From JAKOWB01 sp038363005 (GTDB lineage Bacteria > Pseudomonadota > Alphaproteobacteria > Kiloniellales > JACOMY01), in the NCBI GenBank assembly GCA_038363005.1, contig JBBQBI010000018.1:37496-101495 (forward strand): a DNA stretch of 64,000 nt, in the 5' to 3' direction. A program made the translations under genes and the position numbers. The notes below the pieces were generated by a model. The model had not been told where the DNA came from, ran no database searches, and worked only from the letters and a program-made list of their open reading frames with translations. Below, one piece after another: positions 33,859 to 42,299 of the stretch; the first letter of the stretch is position 1; each line of letters starts with the position of its first letter.

Positions 33859-35441
33859 TAGCCCAGCGCCATCCCGTCCTTGCGCGGATCGGAGCCGCCG
33901 GTCAGCACGCCGCTCTGGTGGTCGATGCGGATGCACTGGCCGCCGCCCAGCGGGTCGCTCGCCAGGGTCAGCTTGTGGCCCAGGGTCATCAGGCCGCGCA
34001 GCGTCGCCGGCGGCAGCGTCTTCTCCACCTTGGTCTCCAGTCCGCGGCCGAAGACGCGCGGCAGGTCGAGCGCCGCCTGCGGGTCCATACCGTAGTCCAG
34101 CATCGAGGTCAGCAACCGGGTGTGGCCATAGGGCTGGTAGTCGCCGCCCATCACGCCATAGGGCGCCAGGCACTGGCCGTCCTTGGTCAGCATGCCGGGC
34201 ATGATGGTGTGCATCGGCCGCTTGTTGGGCGCCATGCGGTTGGGGTGTGCCGGGTCGAGGCGGAAGGAGGTGCCGCGGTTCTGGAACAGCACGCCGGTCT
34301 CCGGGCAGGTGATGCCGCTGCCGAAGCCGTCGTAGATCGAGTTGATGAAGGAGACCGCGTTGCGCTCGCCGTCGACCACGCAAAGATAGACCGTGTCGCT
34401 GGTCCTGAGGCCGAGATCGGGGATCTCCGTCATCGCCCGGTTAAGCGAGATTTTCGCTCGCAGCGATGCCGCCCAGTCCTTCGACAGCAGCTGCTCCAGC
34501 ATGCCCGGCATCGACGGCAGGTCGGCCAGCCAGCGGTCGCGCATGGCAAAGGCCAGGCGCCCGGCCTCCAGCTCCAGGTGCGTGCGCTCGACCGACAGCG
34601 GGCCGTACTTGGAGAGCTCGTAGCCCTCCAGGATATTGAGCATGACCAGCGCGGTGAGGCCCTGGTTGTTGGGCGGAATCTGATGCACGCGGTGACCCCG
34701 ATAGTCGGTGGTCACCGGCGTCACGTACTCGCCGGCGGCGTTGGCGAAATCGGCTTCCGTATGCAGGCCGCCGGCGGCCCGCAGGTGCTTGACCATGGCA
34801 GCGGCGATCGGCCCCTCGTAGAAGGCCTGGCGGCCGTGCTTGGCGATCGCCTTCAGCGTCTCGGCCAGTTTCGGTTGGCGATGGATCTCGCCCTCGGCCG
34901 GCACTTTGCCGCCGGGCAGGAAGATCGCCGACGTGGAGGCATCCAGCGCCAGCAGCGGGGCGTCCTCCAGCCAGTCGAAGTGCACGCGGCCATGCACCGG
35001 ATAGCCGCGTTCGGCATAGTGGATCGCCGGCGCCAGCAGGCGGGCGAAGTCCATCCGCCCGTGGTCCTGGTGCAGCCGCCACCAGGCATCGATGGCGCCC
35101 GGCACGGTGACGCTGTGCGGCGAGTGCCGCTCGATCTTCTGGTGCCCGCGCGACAGGTACCAGTCGAGCGTCGCCGCCGCCGGCGAGCGGCCGGAGCCGT
35201 TGAAGCCGATCACCTGGTCGCCGCCCTTGGGCGCCAGCAGCACGAAGCAGTCGCCACCGATGCCGGTGGACTGCGGCTCGACCACGCAGAGCGTCGCCAC
35301 CGCCGCGATGGCGGCGTCCAGCGCATTGCCGCCGGCTTTCAGCACCTCCAGCGCCGCGGCCGTGGCCAGTGGGTGCGAGGTGGCGGCCATGGCCTCGGTG
35401 GCATGGACGGCGGAGCGGCCGGGCAGGTCGAAATCGCGCAT
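33855..35441 (-). CDS. ggt: gamma-glutamyltransferase family protein
   Basis: 528 aa Ntn-hydrolase proenzyme. N-terminal large-subunit motifs ATSHPLATAAALEVLKAGGNALDAAIA, TGIGGDCFVL and PPNNQGLTALVML; the self-cleavage/catalytic threonine is T350 in SDTVYLCVVD, and the small subunit carries the GGDYQPYGH and GGGQCIRID region. No signal peptide is evident, so it looks cytosolic, unlike classical periplasmic GGT. AAGGAG precedes ATG 35441. It is divergent from a PuuR-like regulator and next to a polyamine-type transporter, so gamma-glutamyl transfer to or from an amine is a reasonable but untested role. Confidence 0.9.
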   Translation of the reverse strand: MRDFDLPGRSAVHATEAMAATSHPLATAAALEVLKAGGNALDAAIAAVATLCVVEPQSTGIGGDCFVLLAPKGGDQVIGFNGSGRSPAAATLDWYLSRGHQKIERHSPHSVTVPGAIDAWWRLHQDHGRMDFARLLAPAIHYAERGYPVHGRVHFDWLEDAPLLALDASTSAIFLPGGKVPAEGEIHRQPKLAETLKAIAKHGRQAFYEGPIAAAMVKHLRAAGGLHTEADFANAAGEYVTPVTTDYRGHRVHQIPPNNQGLTALVMLNILEGYELSKYGPLSVERTHLELEAGRLAFAMRDRWLADLPSMPGMLEQLLSKDWAASLRAKISLNRAMTEIPDLGLRTSDTVYLCVVDGERNAVSFINSIYDGFGSGITCPETGVLFQNRGTSFRLDPAHPNRMAPNKRPMHTIMPGMLTKDGQCLAPYGVMGGDYQPYGHTRLLTSMLDYGMDPQAALDLPRVFGRGLETKVEKTLPPATLRGLMTLGHKLTLASDPLGGGQCIRIDHQSGVLTGGSDPRKDGMALGY

Positions 35442-35563
35442 CGGGATGGACTCCTTGTAGAGAGGCGGCGATCTTGCCTGATGGCACCGCCGCGGCAACC
35501 CGGCAAACGCGCGCGGCGGCCCTGCAAGCCTCTCGACCTGAACCGGTGAAAAGCGGCAGAGTG

Positions 35564-35581
35564 TTTTCATGACGGTGAAAA
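35564..35581. promoter_or_regulatory. inverted repeat over the regulator start codon (TTTTCA-N6-TGAAAA)
   Basis: Arms TTTTCA and TGAAAA separated by six bases; the ATG of the XRE-cupin gene begins inside it at 35569. A further ACCGGTGAAAA half-site lies at 35542-35552, in the gap shared with divergent ggt. The same arm sequence and spacing recur at 36249-36266 before the transporter, suggesting one regulator. Confidence 0.65.
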
Positions 35582-36180
35582 GAAAGCCGACGCGCAACGC
35601 CGGCAGCCGGCCCGACCTGGTCGGCAACGTCGGCGCCGAGCTGCGTCGCCTGCGCCTGGCCAAGGGCCTATCGCTGCAGCAGGTGGCCGGCACCGCCGGC
35701 CTGTCGGTCGGCTTCGTCAGCCAGGCCGAACGCGGCCTGTCGCAGCTCTCGGTCAAAGCGCTGCAGGACCTCGGCGCGGCGCTCGGCAAGCCGATCGGCT
35801 GGTTCTTCCGCGAGCCTACGGCCGGGCCGGCCGGCGACGAGTCCGACGTCATCGTGCGCCGGGCGCAACGCAAGCGGCTCGAACATCCGGGCCTCGGCAT
35901 CGTCGACCACCTGCTGTCGCCCAGCCTGAACAACCAGCTGGAGGTGCTGCTGTCGGAGTTCGCGCCCGGCGCCTCTTCCGGCGAAGAGCCCTACACCCAT
36001 GCCGGCGAGGAGTGCGGCGTGCTGCTGCAGGGCCGGCTGGAGCTCTGGGTCGGCGAACGCAACTTCCTGCTGCAACCGGGCGATTCCTTCGCCTTCCCCA
36101 GCACCACGCCGCACCGCTACCGTAACCCGGGCAAGAGCCGCACCCTGGTGGTTTGGGCCATCACGCCGCCATCGTTCTAG
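35569..36180 (+). CDS. XRE-family regulator with C-terminal cupin (PuuR-like)
   Basis: 203 aa. HTH at about 22-77 (LRRLRLAKGLSLQQVAGTAGLSVGFVSQAERGLSQLS in pieces) and a cupin sensor domain at about 120-195 with EEPYTHAGEECGVLLQGRLELWVG and LQPGDSFAFPSTTPHRYRNPG. This layout matches regulators of polyamine and amino acid catabolism such as PuuR. It sits between ggt and a Pot-like ABC transporter; inverted repeats TTTCA/TGAAA lie before itself and before the transporter, so autoregulation and control of both flanking units are likely. Confidence 0.87.
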   Translation: MTVKRKPTRNAGSRPDLVGNVGAELRRLRLAKGLSLQQVAGTAGLSVGFVSQAERGLSQLSVKALQDLGAALGKPIGWFFREPTAGPAGDESDVIVRRAQRKRLEHPGLGIVDHLLSPSLNNQLEVLLSEFAPGASSGEEPYTHAGEECGVLLQGRLELWVGERNFLLQPGDSFAFPSTTPHRYRNPGKSRTLVVWAITPPSF

Positions 36181-36210
36181 GATCCCGCCTCACGGCCTGA
36201 GAACAGCGCT

Positions 36211-36268
36211 GATTTCACCGGTGAAATCCCCGTGCCGCGCGCTGCAACTTTTCATCATCGTGAAAGTT
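36211..36268. promoter_or_regulatory. two inverted repeats upstream of the Pot-like operon
   Basis: 36211-36228 is a perfect 18-bp palindrome, GATTTCACC/GGTGAAATC. 36246-36268 is AACTTTTCA then a short spacer then TGAAAGTT, with the TTTTCA-N6-TGAAA geometry seen over the regulator start at 35564. Both are within 150 bp of the first transporter gene and are probable binding sites of the XRE-cupin regulator. Confidence 0.68.
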
Positions 36269-36355
36269 CCTTGCTTAACCCGCGCTGCCTCTGCGACGCT
36301 GACGGCAATGAGAAAGCCGCCGAACGCGATCCGTGGAAAGAGCAGGAGGCGGGGC

Positions 36356-37189
36356 ATGGGGCGTTTGCGCCTGGAAGCCGTGATGCTGGTGGCGCCGGCC
36401 GTGGTCTTCCTGTTCGCCGCCTTCCTGGTCCCTCTCGGCCGCTTCCTGGCGCTGGCCTTCACCGGCGATGCCAACACTCCGGCGCCCTTCACCGAACTGG
36501 CGGGCAGCGAGGTCTATCAGCGGGTCTTCCTGGCCACCCTGCTGGTCGCCGTGCTGGTCACCGCGATCACCGTGCTGCTGGCCTACCCCCTGGCCTACGT
36601 GCTCTGCCGGCTGAAGGGCCTATGGTTCATGCTGGCGCTCTACGGAGTGCTCTTCCCGCTCTGGATCTCGACGCTGGTGCGCACCTTCTCCTGGATGCTG
36701 CTGCTGGAGAAGAACGGCCCGATCAACCGCACGCTGGTCGAGATCGGGATCACCGATAAGCCCTTCGCCATGCTGTTCAACGACACCGCGGTCATCATCG
36801 GCATGGTGCACGTGCTGCTGCCCTATGCCGTGCTGCCGCTCTACTCCGCCATGAGCCGGATCGACCGCCGCCTGCTGCTGGCCAGTGACGGCCTGGGCGC
36901 CAGCCCGCTCGCCACCTTCTTTCGCGTCTACCTGCCGCTCTCCCTGCCGGGACTGATCGGCGGCGCGGGTTTCGTGTTCCTCTTCGCGCTCGGCTTCTAC
37001 ATCACGCCGGCGATCCTCGGCGGCGCCAACGCCATCACGCTGTCCATGCTGATCGCCGGCTTCGTCAGCGATCGCCTGGCCTGGCCGCTGGCCGCCGCCG
37101 CCTCACTGCTGCTGCTGGCCGTCGTACTGGCGCTGCTGGCCGTGGTCGCCCGGCTGGTGCCGCTGCAGCAGGGGGTGATGGTGCGATGA
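36356..37189 (+). CDS. Pot-type ABC transporter permease (PotB-like)
   Basis: 277 aa. Six-helix permease beginning LEAVMLVAPAVVFLFAAFLVPL, with the EAA coupling loop DGLGASPLATFFRVYLPLSLPGLIGG near 180-205. Start at ATG 36356 behind AGGAGG with 6-nt spacing; an upstream in-frame ATG at 36308 has no such site. First gene of a permease-permease-ATPase-binding-protein operon of the polyamine/opine/iron (PotABCD) class. Confidence 0.9.
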   Translation: MGRLRLEAVMLVAPAVVFLFAAFLVPLGRFLALAFTGDANTPAPFTELAGSEVYQRVFLATLLVAVLVTAITVLLAYPLAYVLCRLKGLWFMLALYGVLFPLWISTLVRTFSWMLLLEKNGPINRTLVEIGITDKPFAMLFNDTAVIIGMVHVLLPYAVLPLYSAMSRIDRRLLLASDGLGASPLATFFRVYLPLSLPGLIGGAGFVFLFALGFYITPAILGGANAITLSMLIAGFVSDRLAWPLAAAASLLLLAVVLALLAVVARLVPLQQGVMVR

Positions 37190-37983
37190 ACACCTCGCCG
37201 CTGCCGGTCCGCATTGCCGCCCATGCCCTGGCCGGGTTGGTACTGGCCTTCCTGGTGCTGCCGATCCTGGCCGTGGTGCCGGCCTCTTTCAACCACGCCA
37301 CCTTCATCTACCTGCCGCCCAAGGCGGTTTCCTGGCGCTGGTACAACTCCTTCTTCGCCGATAAGGAATGGATGACCACGCTGCTCAACTCGCTCGAGGT
37401 CGCGGTGCTGGTCACGCTGCTCTCGGTCGCGCTGGGCACCCTGGCGGCGCTCGGCCTCGAGCGCATGGGGCGGCGCGGACGCATGGCCATGGCCGGGCTC
37501 TTCATGGCGCCGATGATCGTGCCGGTCATCATCACCGGCGTGGCGCTCTATCGCAGCGCCATCGAGATCGGGCTCAGCGGCACGACCTGGGCGGTGCTGC
37601 TGGGCCACACGGTGCTGGCACTGCCGCTGGTCATCATCAACGTCGGCATTTCGCTGCGCGCGGTGGACCCCAACTGGTTGCGGGCGGCGACCGGGCTGGG
37701 CGCCAGTCCCTGGACCGTGTTCCGCAGCATCACGCTGCCCAACATCCTGCCCGGACTGGTGGGCGGCGGCGTCTTCGCCTTCCTGACTTCCTTCGACGAG
37801 GTCGTAGTGTCCATCTTCCTTGCCGGCCACCAGGGCAAGACCCTGCCGGTGAAGATGTGGGAGGCTATCCGCATAGAACTCACACCCGAGGCCGCAGTGG
37901 CCGCCACCATGATGATCCTGCTGGCAGTCGTGCTCTTCGTCGCCGCCCGCTTCGCCACCCGCCACAAGGAAGCGAGCCGATGA
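37186..37983 (+). CDS. Pot-type ABC transporter permease (PotC-like)
   Basis: 265 aa. N-terminal helix HALAGLVLAFLVLPILAVVPASF, family segment FLPPKAVSWRWYNSFFADKEW-like near residue 45, and the EAA loop TGLGASPWTVFRSITLPNILPGLVGG. Overlaps both neighbours by ATGA-type junctions, so it is tightly coupled to the PotB-like and PotA-like genes. Confidence 0.9.
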   Translation: MNTSPLPVRIAAHALAGLVLAFLVLPILAVVPASFNHATFIYLPPKAVSWRWYNSFFADKEWMTTLLNSLEVAVLVTLLSVALGTLAALGLERMGRRGRMAMAGLFMAPMIVPVIITGVALYRSAIEIGLSGTTWAVLLGHTVLALPLVIINVGISLRAVDPNWLRAATGLGASPWTVFRSITLPNILPGLVGGGVFAFLTSFDEVVVSIFLAGHQGKTLPVKMWEAIRIELTPEAAVAATMMILLAVVLFVAARFATRHKEASR

Positions 37984-39068
37984 CCGACCCCCTGACTGCC
38001 CGCCGCGACCTGGGCCTCGCCCTGCGCTTCGCCGCGATCAGCAAGCACTACGGCAGCGTCGAAGCACTGCGCCCGACAGACCTGGAGGTGCGGCCGGGCG
38101 AGTTCCTGACTCTGCTCGGCCCTTCGGGTTCCGGCAAGACCACGCTGCTGAACCTGACCGCCGGCTACCTCGAGCCGACCAGCGGCAGCGTCTTCATCGG
38201 CGAACGCGACGTGACCCGCGTACCGGCGCGCCATCGCAATGTCGGCATGGTGTTCCAGAACTACGCGCTCTTCCCGCACATGACCGTGGAGAAGAACGTG
38301 GCCTATGGCCTCAAAGTGCGCGGCGTCGCCCAGCCAGAGATCGTTCGCCGCGTCGCCGAGGCCCTGGCGCAGGTACAACTCGAGTCCTTCGGAAAGCGCA
38401 CTATCCAGCAGATGTCGGGCGGCCAGCAGCAGCGTGTCGCGCTAGCCCGCGCGCTGGTGATCGAGCCTGACGTGCTGCTGATGGACGAGCCGCTGGGCGC
38501 GCTGGATCGCCAGCTGCGCAAGACCGTGCAGCTCGAACTGCGCCGCCTGCACGAGGCCCACCGCCGCACCACGATCTACGTCACCCACGACCAGGAGGAG
38601 GCCCTGGTGCTGTCCGACCGCGTGGCGGTGATGCGGGACGGCCGGATAATGCAGATCGGCACCGCGGCCGAGCTCTATGGCCATCCGGCCGACGTCTTCG
38701 TGGCCGGATTCATCGGCGAGTCGAACCTGCTGCCGGCTAAGGTCACGGCCATCATGGGCCAGGTGGTCGAGGCCGAGGTGCCGGCGCTGGGGCGGCGGGT
38801 CACCGCCGGCCTGCTGCCCGGGCTGGTCGTCGGCGGTGCCGCCAAGCTGCTGATCCGGCCTGAGCACCTGCTGCTCGACGCGCCGGGCGAAGCCATCGAG
38901 GCCACGGTCGAGGAAACAGTCTATCTCGGCGAACTGCTGGCGCTGGCGCTGGTGCTGCGTGACGGCACCAAGGTCTGGCTGCGCCGCTTTGCCGACCGAG
39001 AGATACCACGCGGGTCTCGGGTCCGCGTGGGCTGGCAGCCAGACGCGCTGCGCATTCTTCCCGAGTAA
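37980..39068 (+). CDS. Pot-type ABC transporter ATP-binding protein (PotA-like)
   Basis: 362 aa. Walker A GPSGSGKTTLLNLTAG, Q-loop MVFQNYALFPHMTVEKNVAYGL, signature MSGGQQQRVALARALVIEPDVLLMDEPLGALD and H-loop VTHDQEEA; residues about 285-362 are a TOBE regulatory domain (LLIRPEHLLLDAPGEAIEATVEETVYLGE). Typical of the CUT1/polyamine ATPases that form homodimers. Confidence 0.93.
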   Translation: MTDPLTARRDLGLALRFAAISKHYGSVEALRPTDLEVRPGEFLTLLGPSGSGKTTLLNLTAGYLEPTSGSVFIGERDVTRVPARHRNVGMVFQNYALFPHMTVEKNVAYGLKVRGVAQPEIVRRVAEALAQVQLESFGKRTIQQMSGGQQQRVALARALVIEPDVLLMDEPLGALDRQLRKTVQLELRRLHEAHRRTTIYVTHDQEEALVLSDRVAVMRDGRIMQIGTAAELYGHPADVFVAGFIGESNLLPAKVTAIMGQVVEAEVPALGRRVTAGLLPGLVVGGAAKLLIRPEHLLLDAPGEAIEATVEETVYLGELLALALVLRDGTKVWLRRFADREIPRGSRVRVGWQPDALRILPE

Positions 39069-39091
39069 TGAGCGATCAAGGGAGACCAGCG

Positions 39092-40153
39092 ATGCAACGT
39101 CGTGAATTCATGTTGGGCACCGCGGCCGCCGGCCTGGTGCTTGCCTCCAGCGGCCTGCCGCGCCTGGCCCAGGCGGCGGACCGCCCCTTCACCTTTACCT
39201 CCTGGGGTGGCGCGCTCTCCAACGCCGAGAAGGTGGCCTTCATGGACCCCTTCGCCGCGCTGAAGGGCATCGAGATCATCAACACCTCGCCGACCGAGAC
39301 TGCCAAGATCAAGGCCATGGTCGAAGCGAAGAACGTCGAGTGGGACCTGGTCACGGTCGGCGGCAGCGCCGTGTGGCAGGGCGAGCAGGAGGGCTTCGTC
39401 GAGGCGCTCGACTTGTCGAAGATCCCGAACGCCAAGAATCTCGATCCCGGCTGGGTGAATCCCTACGGCATCGCCACGTCGACCGGCGGCACCATCATCG
39501 CTTGGTCGCACAGTGCCTTCCCGGCCGATGCCGGCCCGCAGTCCTGGGCCGACTTCTGGAACGCCAAAGGCTTCCCCGGCCCGCGCGGCCTCTACAAGAA
39601 TTTCCTCTACAACTACGAGGCCGCCCTGTTGGCCGCGGGTTTGACACGTGACGAGATCTACCCGGCCACCCCGGAGAAAATCGACCAGGCTTTCGGCAAG
39701 CTGGCCGAGATCAAGCCGCACGTCACGGTCTGGTGGGGCGCTGGCGCACAGCCGCCGCAGCTGCTGTCCAGCGGTGAACTGGCGCTCTGCTCTGTGTGGA
39801 CCGGCCGCCAGCTGGCCGCCGAGGCCGAGGGCGCGCCGATCTCGCACACCTATAAGGACGGCATCGCCTGGGGCAACTGGTGGTTGATCCCGAAGGGCTC
39901 GCCCTACGTGGAGCTGGCGCACGAGGCGATGAACTTCGCGCTCGGCGAGGGCCCGCAGACCGCCCTCCTGACCCTCAATTCCTACGGGCCGGTGCTCGAA
40001 GCGGCGGCGGCCAAAGCCGACGAGAAGGGTCGTGCCATGATGGTCATGTCGCCGGACAACGTGAAGATCATGGGCGTCATCCAGAACGAGCAAGAGTGCA
40101 ACAAGTACTCGCGCGCCTCCGAGGAGCGCTGGAACCAGTTCCTGCTCGGCTGA
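39092..40153 (+). CDS. Pot-type ABC transporter substrate-binding protein (PotD-like)
   Basis: 353 aa. Leader with RREFMLGTAAAGLVLASSGLPRLAQAA, then a type-II periplasmic binding fold: FTFTSWGGALSNAEKVAFMDPFAALKGIEIINTSPTETAKIKAMVEAKNVEWDLVTVGG and QSWADFWNAKGFPGPRG. It matches the PotD/spermidine-putrescine class, which also includes binders of opines and other cationic compounds. GGGAG precedes ATG 39092. Last gene of the operon; followed by a strong hairpin. Specificity not shown by sequence. Confidence 0.9.
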   Translation: MQRREFMLGTAAAGLVLASSGLPRLAQAADRPFTFTSWGGALSNAEKVAFMDPFAALKGIEIINTSPTETAKIKAMVEAKNVEWDLVTVGGSAVWQGEQEGFVEALDLSKIPNAKNLDPGWVNPYGIATSTGGTIIAWSHSAFPADAGPQSWADFWNAKGFPGPRGLYKNFLYNYEAALLAAGLTRDEIYPATPEKIDQAFGKLAEIKPHVTVWWGAGAQPPQLLSSGELALCSVWTGRQLAAEAEGAPISHTYKDGIAWGNWWLIPKGSPYVELAHEAMNFALGEGPQTALLTLNSYGPVLEAAAAKADEKGRAMMVMSPDNVKIMGVIQNEQECNKYSRASEERWNQFLLG

Positions 40154-40181
40154 GCCTGACTACCTGCTTCCCTACCTCAAA

Positions 40182-40213
40182 GGGGGCCCGGCCCGCCGGG
40201 CCCCCTCTTCCTT
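40182..40213 (+). terminator. terminator after the PotD-like gene
   Basis: A perfect 10-bp stem GGGGGCCCGG/CCGGGCCCCC with loop CCCG, followed by TCTTCCTTT. It lies 29 bp after the stop and 13 bp before the next gene. Confidence 0.85.
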
Positions 40214-40225
40214 TAGAGTATCCCC

Positions 40226-42295
40226 ATGAGCCACCGCCTCGACCCCCTGCTTGCGCCCCGCACCATCGCCCTGGTAGGCGCCACCAACCGACAGAACGCG
40301 CCAGGTCGCGACATGATGCTGACCCTGCGGCGCGGCGGTTTCGATGGCGAGGCCTGGGCGATCAATCCGAAGTACGACGAGGTCGAGGGCTTTCCCTGCC
40401 TGCCCTCGCTCGCTGCCATCGGCCGGCCGGTCGACATGGCGATCCTGTCGGTGGCCAACGCCGGACTGGAGAAGATGCTGGTCGAGGCCGCCAAGGCGGG
40501 CACCCGCGCCGCGGTGATCTTCGCCTCGGCCAGCCTGCCCGACGATCCGAAGCTGGGCGAGCGCCTGGCCGCCATCGCGCGCGAGGCCGCCATGCCGATC
40601 TGCGGCGTCAACTGCATGGGCTTCTACAACGACGAGTCCGGTGTCTGGGCCTGCGGCTTCCCCTCGCAGCGCAAGCGCGATCCGGGCCACATCGCCTTCA
40701 TCGCCCAGTCGGGCTCGGTATTCGGCTGCATCGCGCACAACGATCCGCGCTATCGCATCAACCTGGCGGTTAGCCCGGGGTCGGAGACCGTGACCACGGC
40801 AGCCGACTACCTGGACTACGCATTGTCGCGCGCCTCGACGCGGGTGGTGGGACTGTTCCTGGAATCGGTGCGCGACCCGGAGAACTTCATCGCCGCCCTG
40901 GTGCGGGCCGAGCGCCAGCGCATTCCCGTGGTGGTGCTGAAGGTCGGCCGCAGCGAGGTCTCGCAGCGCCTGGCCATCAGCCACACCGGCGCGCTGACCG
41001 GCGACGATGCTGCCTTCGACGCGCTCTGCCGCCGGCATGGCGTGATCCGCGTGAAGTCGATCGACGAGCTGGCGGCGACCCTGCTGCTGCTGTCGGCCGA
41101 TCGTCGCCCCGGCCCCGGCGGCCTGGCGACGATGCACGACAGCGGCGGCGAGCGCGAGCTGCTGGCTGACCTGGCGGTCGACGCCGGCGTGCCCTTCGCC
41201 CAGATCAGCCCGTCGACCACGGAACGCCTGCGCGGCCAGCTGGAACCGGGGCTGGAACCGGCCAACCCGCTGGACGCCTGGGGCACCGGGCAGGACTTCG
41301 TCAACAACTTCACCGACCTGCTGACGACACTCGCGGCCGACGAGGATACTGCCATTGCCGCGCTGGTGACCGACGCCCGCGACCACTCCTATGTGCATGA
41401 CGGCTTCGTCGAAAGCGCGTTGCGCACGGCGCGGCACACCGACAAGCCGGTGGTCATCGCCGTCAACTTCTCCGGCGTGCGCCATGACGAGCAGGTGCGC
41501 CGCGCCATGGCGGCCGGGGTGCCGCTGCTCGATGGCACCGTGCCAGCGCTGCAGGCGATCCGCCACGCACTCGACTTCCGCGACCACCGCCCGCGGTCGC
41601 CGGTTGGCCCCCTGCCTGCCCTGTCCGACGCCTGGCGCGCCCGCCTTGGCCAGGGCCGTGTGCTGTCGGAGGAAGAGAGCCTGATGCTGCTGGCTGACTT
41701 CGAGCTGCCGGTGGCGCGCAGCCTGGCGGCGACCAGCGAGCCCGAGGCGCAGGCCGCCTTCGCCACGCTGGGCGGACCGGTGGTGATGAAGGCGGCGGCC
41801 GAGGGGCTGCACCACAAGTCCGACGCTGGCGGCGTACTGCTGAACCTGCGCGACGCGGCGGCGGTGACGGCGGGCTGGCGTGATCTCTCCACGCGCCTGG
41901 GTCCCCGCGTGCTGCTGCAGGCCATGGCACCGGCCGGCGCCGAGTTCATTTTGGGCGCGCGCTTCGATCCACAGTTCGGCCCGCTCGTGGTGCTGGGTGC
42001 CGGCGGCATCCTGGTCGAGCTGCTGGCCGACAGCGCCTGTGCCCTGGCGCCGGTCGACGCACTCGGCGCTGCCCAGATGATCGACAGCCTGAAGGCGGCG
42101 AAGCTGCTGGCTGGCCTGCGCGGCAAGCCGGCGCTGGACCGTGGCGCCCTGATCCGTACGCTGGTCAGCTTCTCGCGGCTGGTCGCGACCCTGGGCCCGT
42201 TGGTGGCCGAGATCGACGTCAATCCGCTGATCGTGCACCCAACCGGCGCCGTCGCCGTCGACGCGCTGGTGGTGCCCGCCGCGGCCAGGAACTGA
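40226..42295 (+). CDS. NDP-forming acyl-CoA synthetase (acetate-CoA ligase, ADP-forming type)
   Basis: 689 aa fused alpha-beta form. CoA-binding domain at the N-terminus (TIALVGATNRQNAPGRDMM), two succinyl-CoA-synthetase-like ligase domains with the phosphohistidine in ISHTGALTGDDAAF (H253), then an ATP-grasp domain from about 465 (VLSEEESLMLLADFELPVARS, GGPVVMKAAAEGLHHKSDAGGV, LLQAMAPAGAEFILGARFDPQFGPLVVLGAGG and EIDVNPLIV). No GNAT domain. It makes an acyl-CoA from an unknown acid, and sits 4 bp before an acyl-CoA dehydrogenase gene, so the pair likely activate and oxidise the same acid. Confidence 0.92.
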   Translation: MSHRLDPLLAPRTIALVGATNRQNAPGRDMMLTLRRGGFDGEAWAINPKYDEVEGFPCLPSLAAIGRPVDMAILSVANAGLEKMLVEAAKAGTRAAVIFASASLPDDPKLGERLAAIAREAAMPICGVNCMGFYNDESGVWACGFPSQRKRDPGHIAFIAQSGSVFGCIAHNDPRYRINLAVSPGSETVTTAADYLDYALSRASTRVVGLFLESVRDPENFIAALVRAERQRIPVVVLKVGRSEVSQRLAISHTGALTGDDAAFDALCRRHGVIRVKSIDELAATLLLLSADRRPGPGGLATMHDSGGERELLADLAVDAGVPFAQISPSTTERLRGQLEPGLEPANPLDAWGTGQDFVNNFTDLLTTLAADEDTAIAALVTDARDHSYVHDGFVESALRTARHTDKPVVIAVNFSGVRHDEQVRRAMAAGVPLLDGTVPALQAIRHALDFRDHRPRSPVGPLPALSDAWRARLGQGRVLSEEESLMLLADFELPVARSLAATSEPEAQAAFATLGGPVVMKAAAEGLHHKSDAGGVLLNLRDAAAVTAGWRDLSTRLGPRVLLQAMAPAGAEFILGARFDPQFGPLVVLGAGGILVELLADSACALAPVDALGAAQMIDSLKAAKLLAGLRGKPALDRGALIRTLVSFSRLVATLGPLVAEIDVNPLIVHPTGAVAVDALVVPAAARN

Positions 42296-42299
42296 CACC

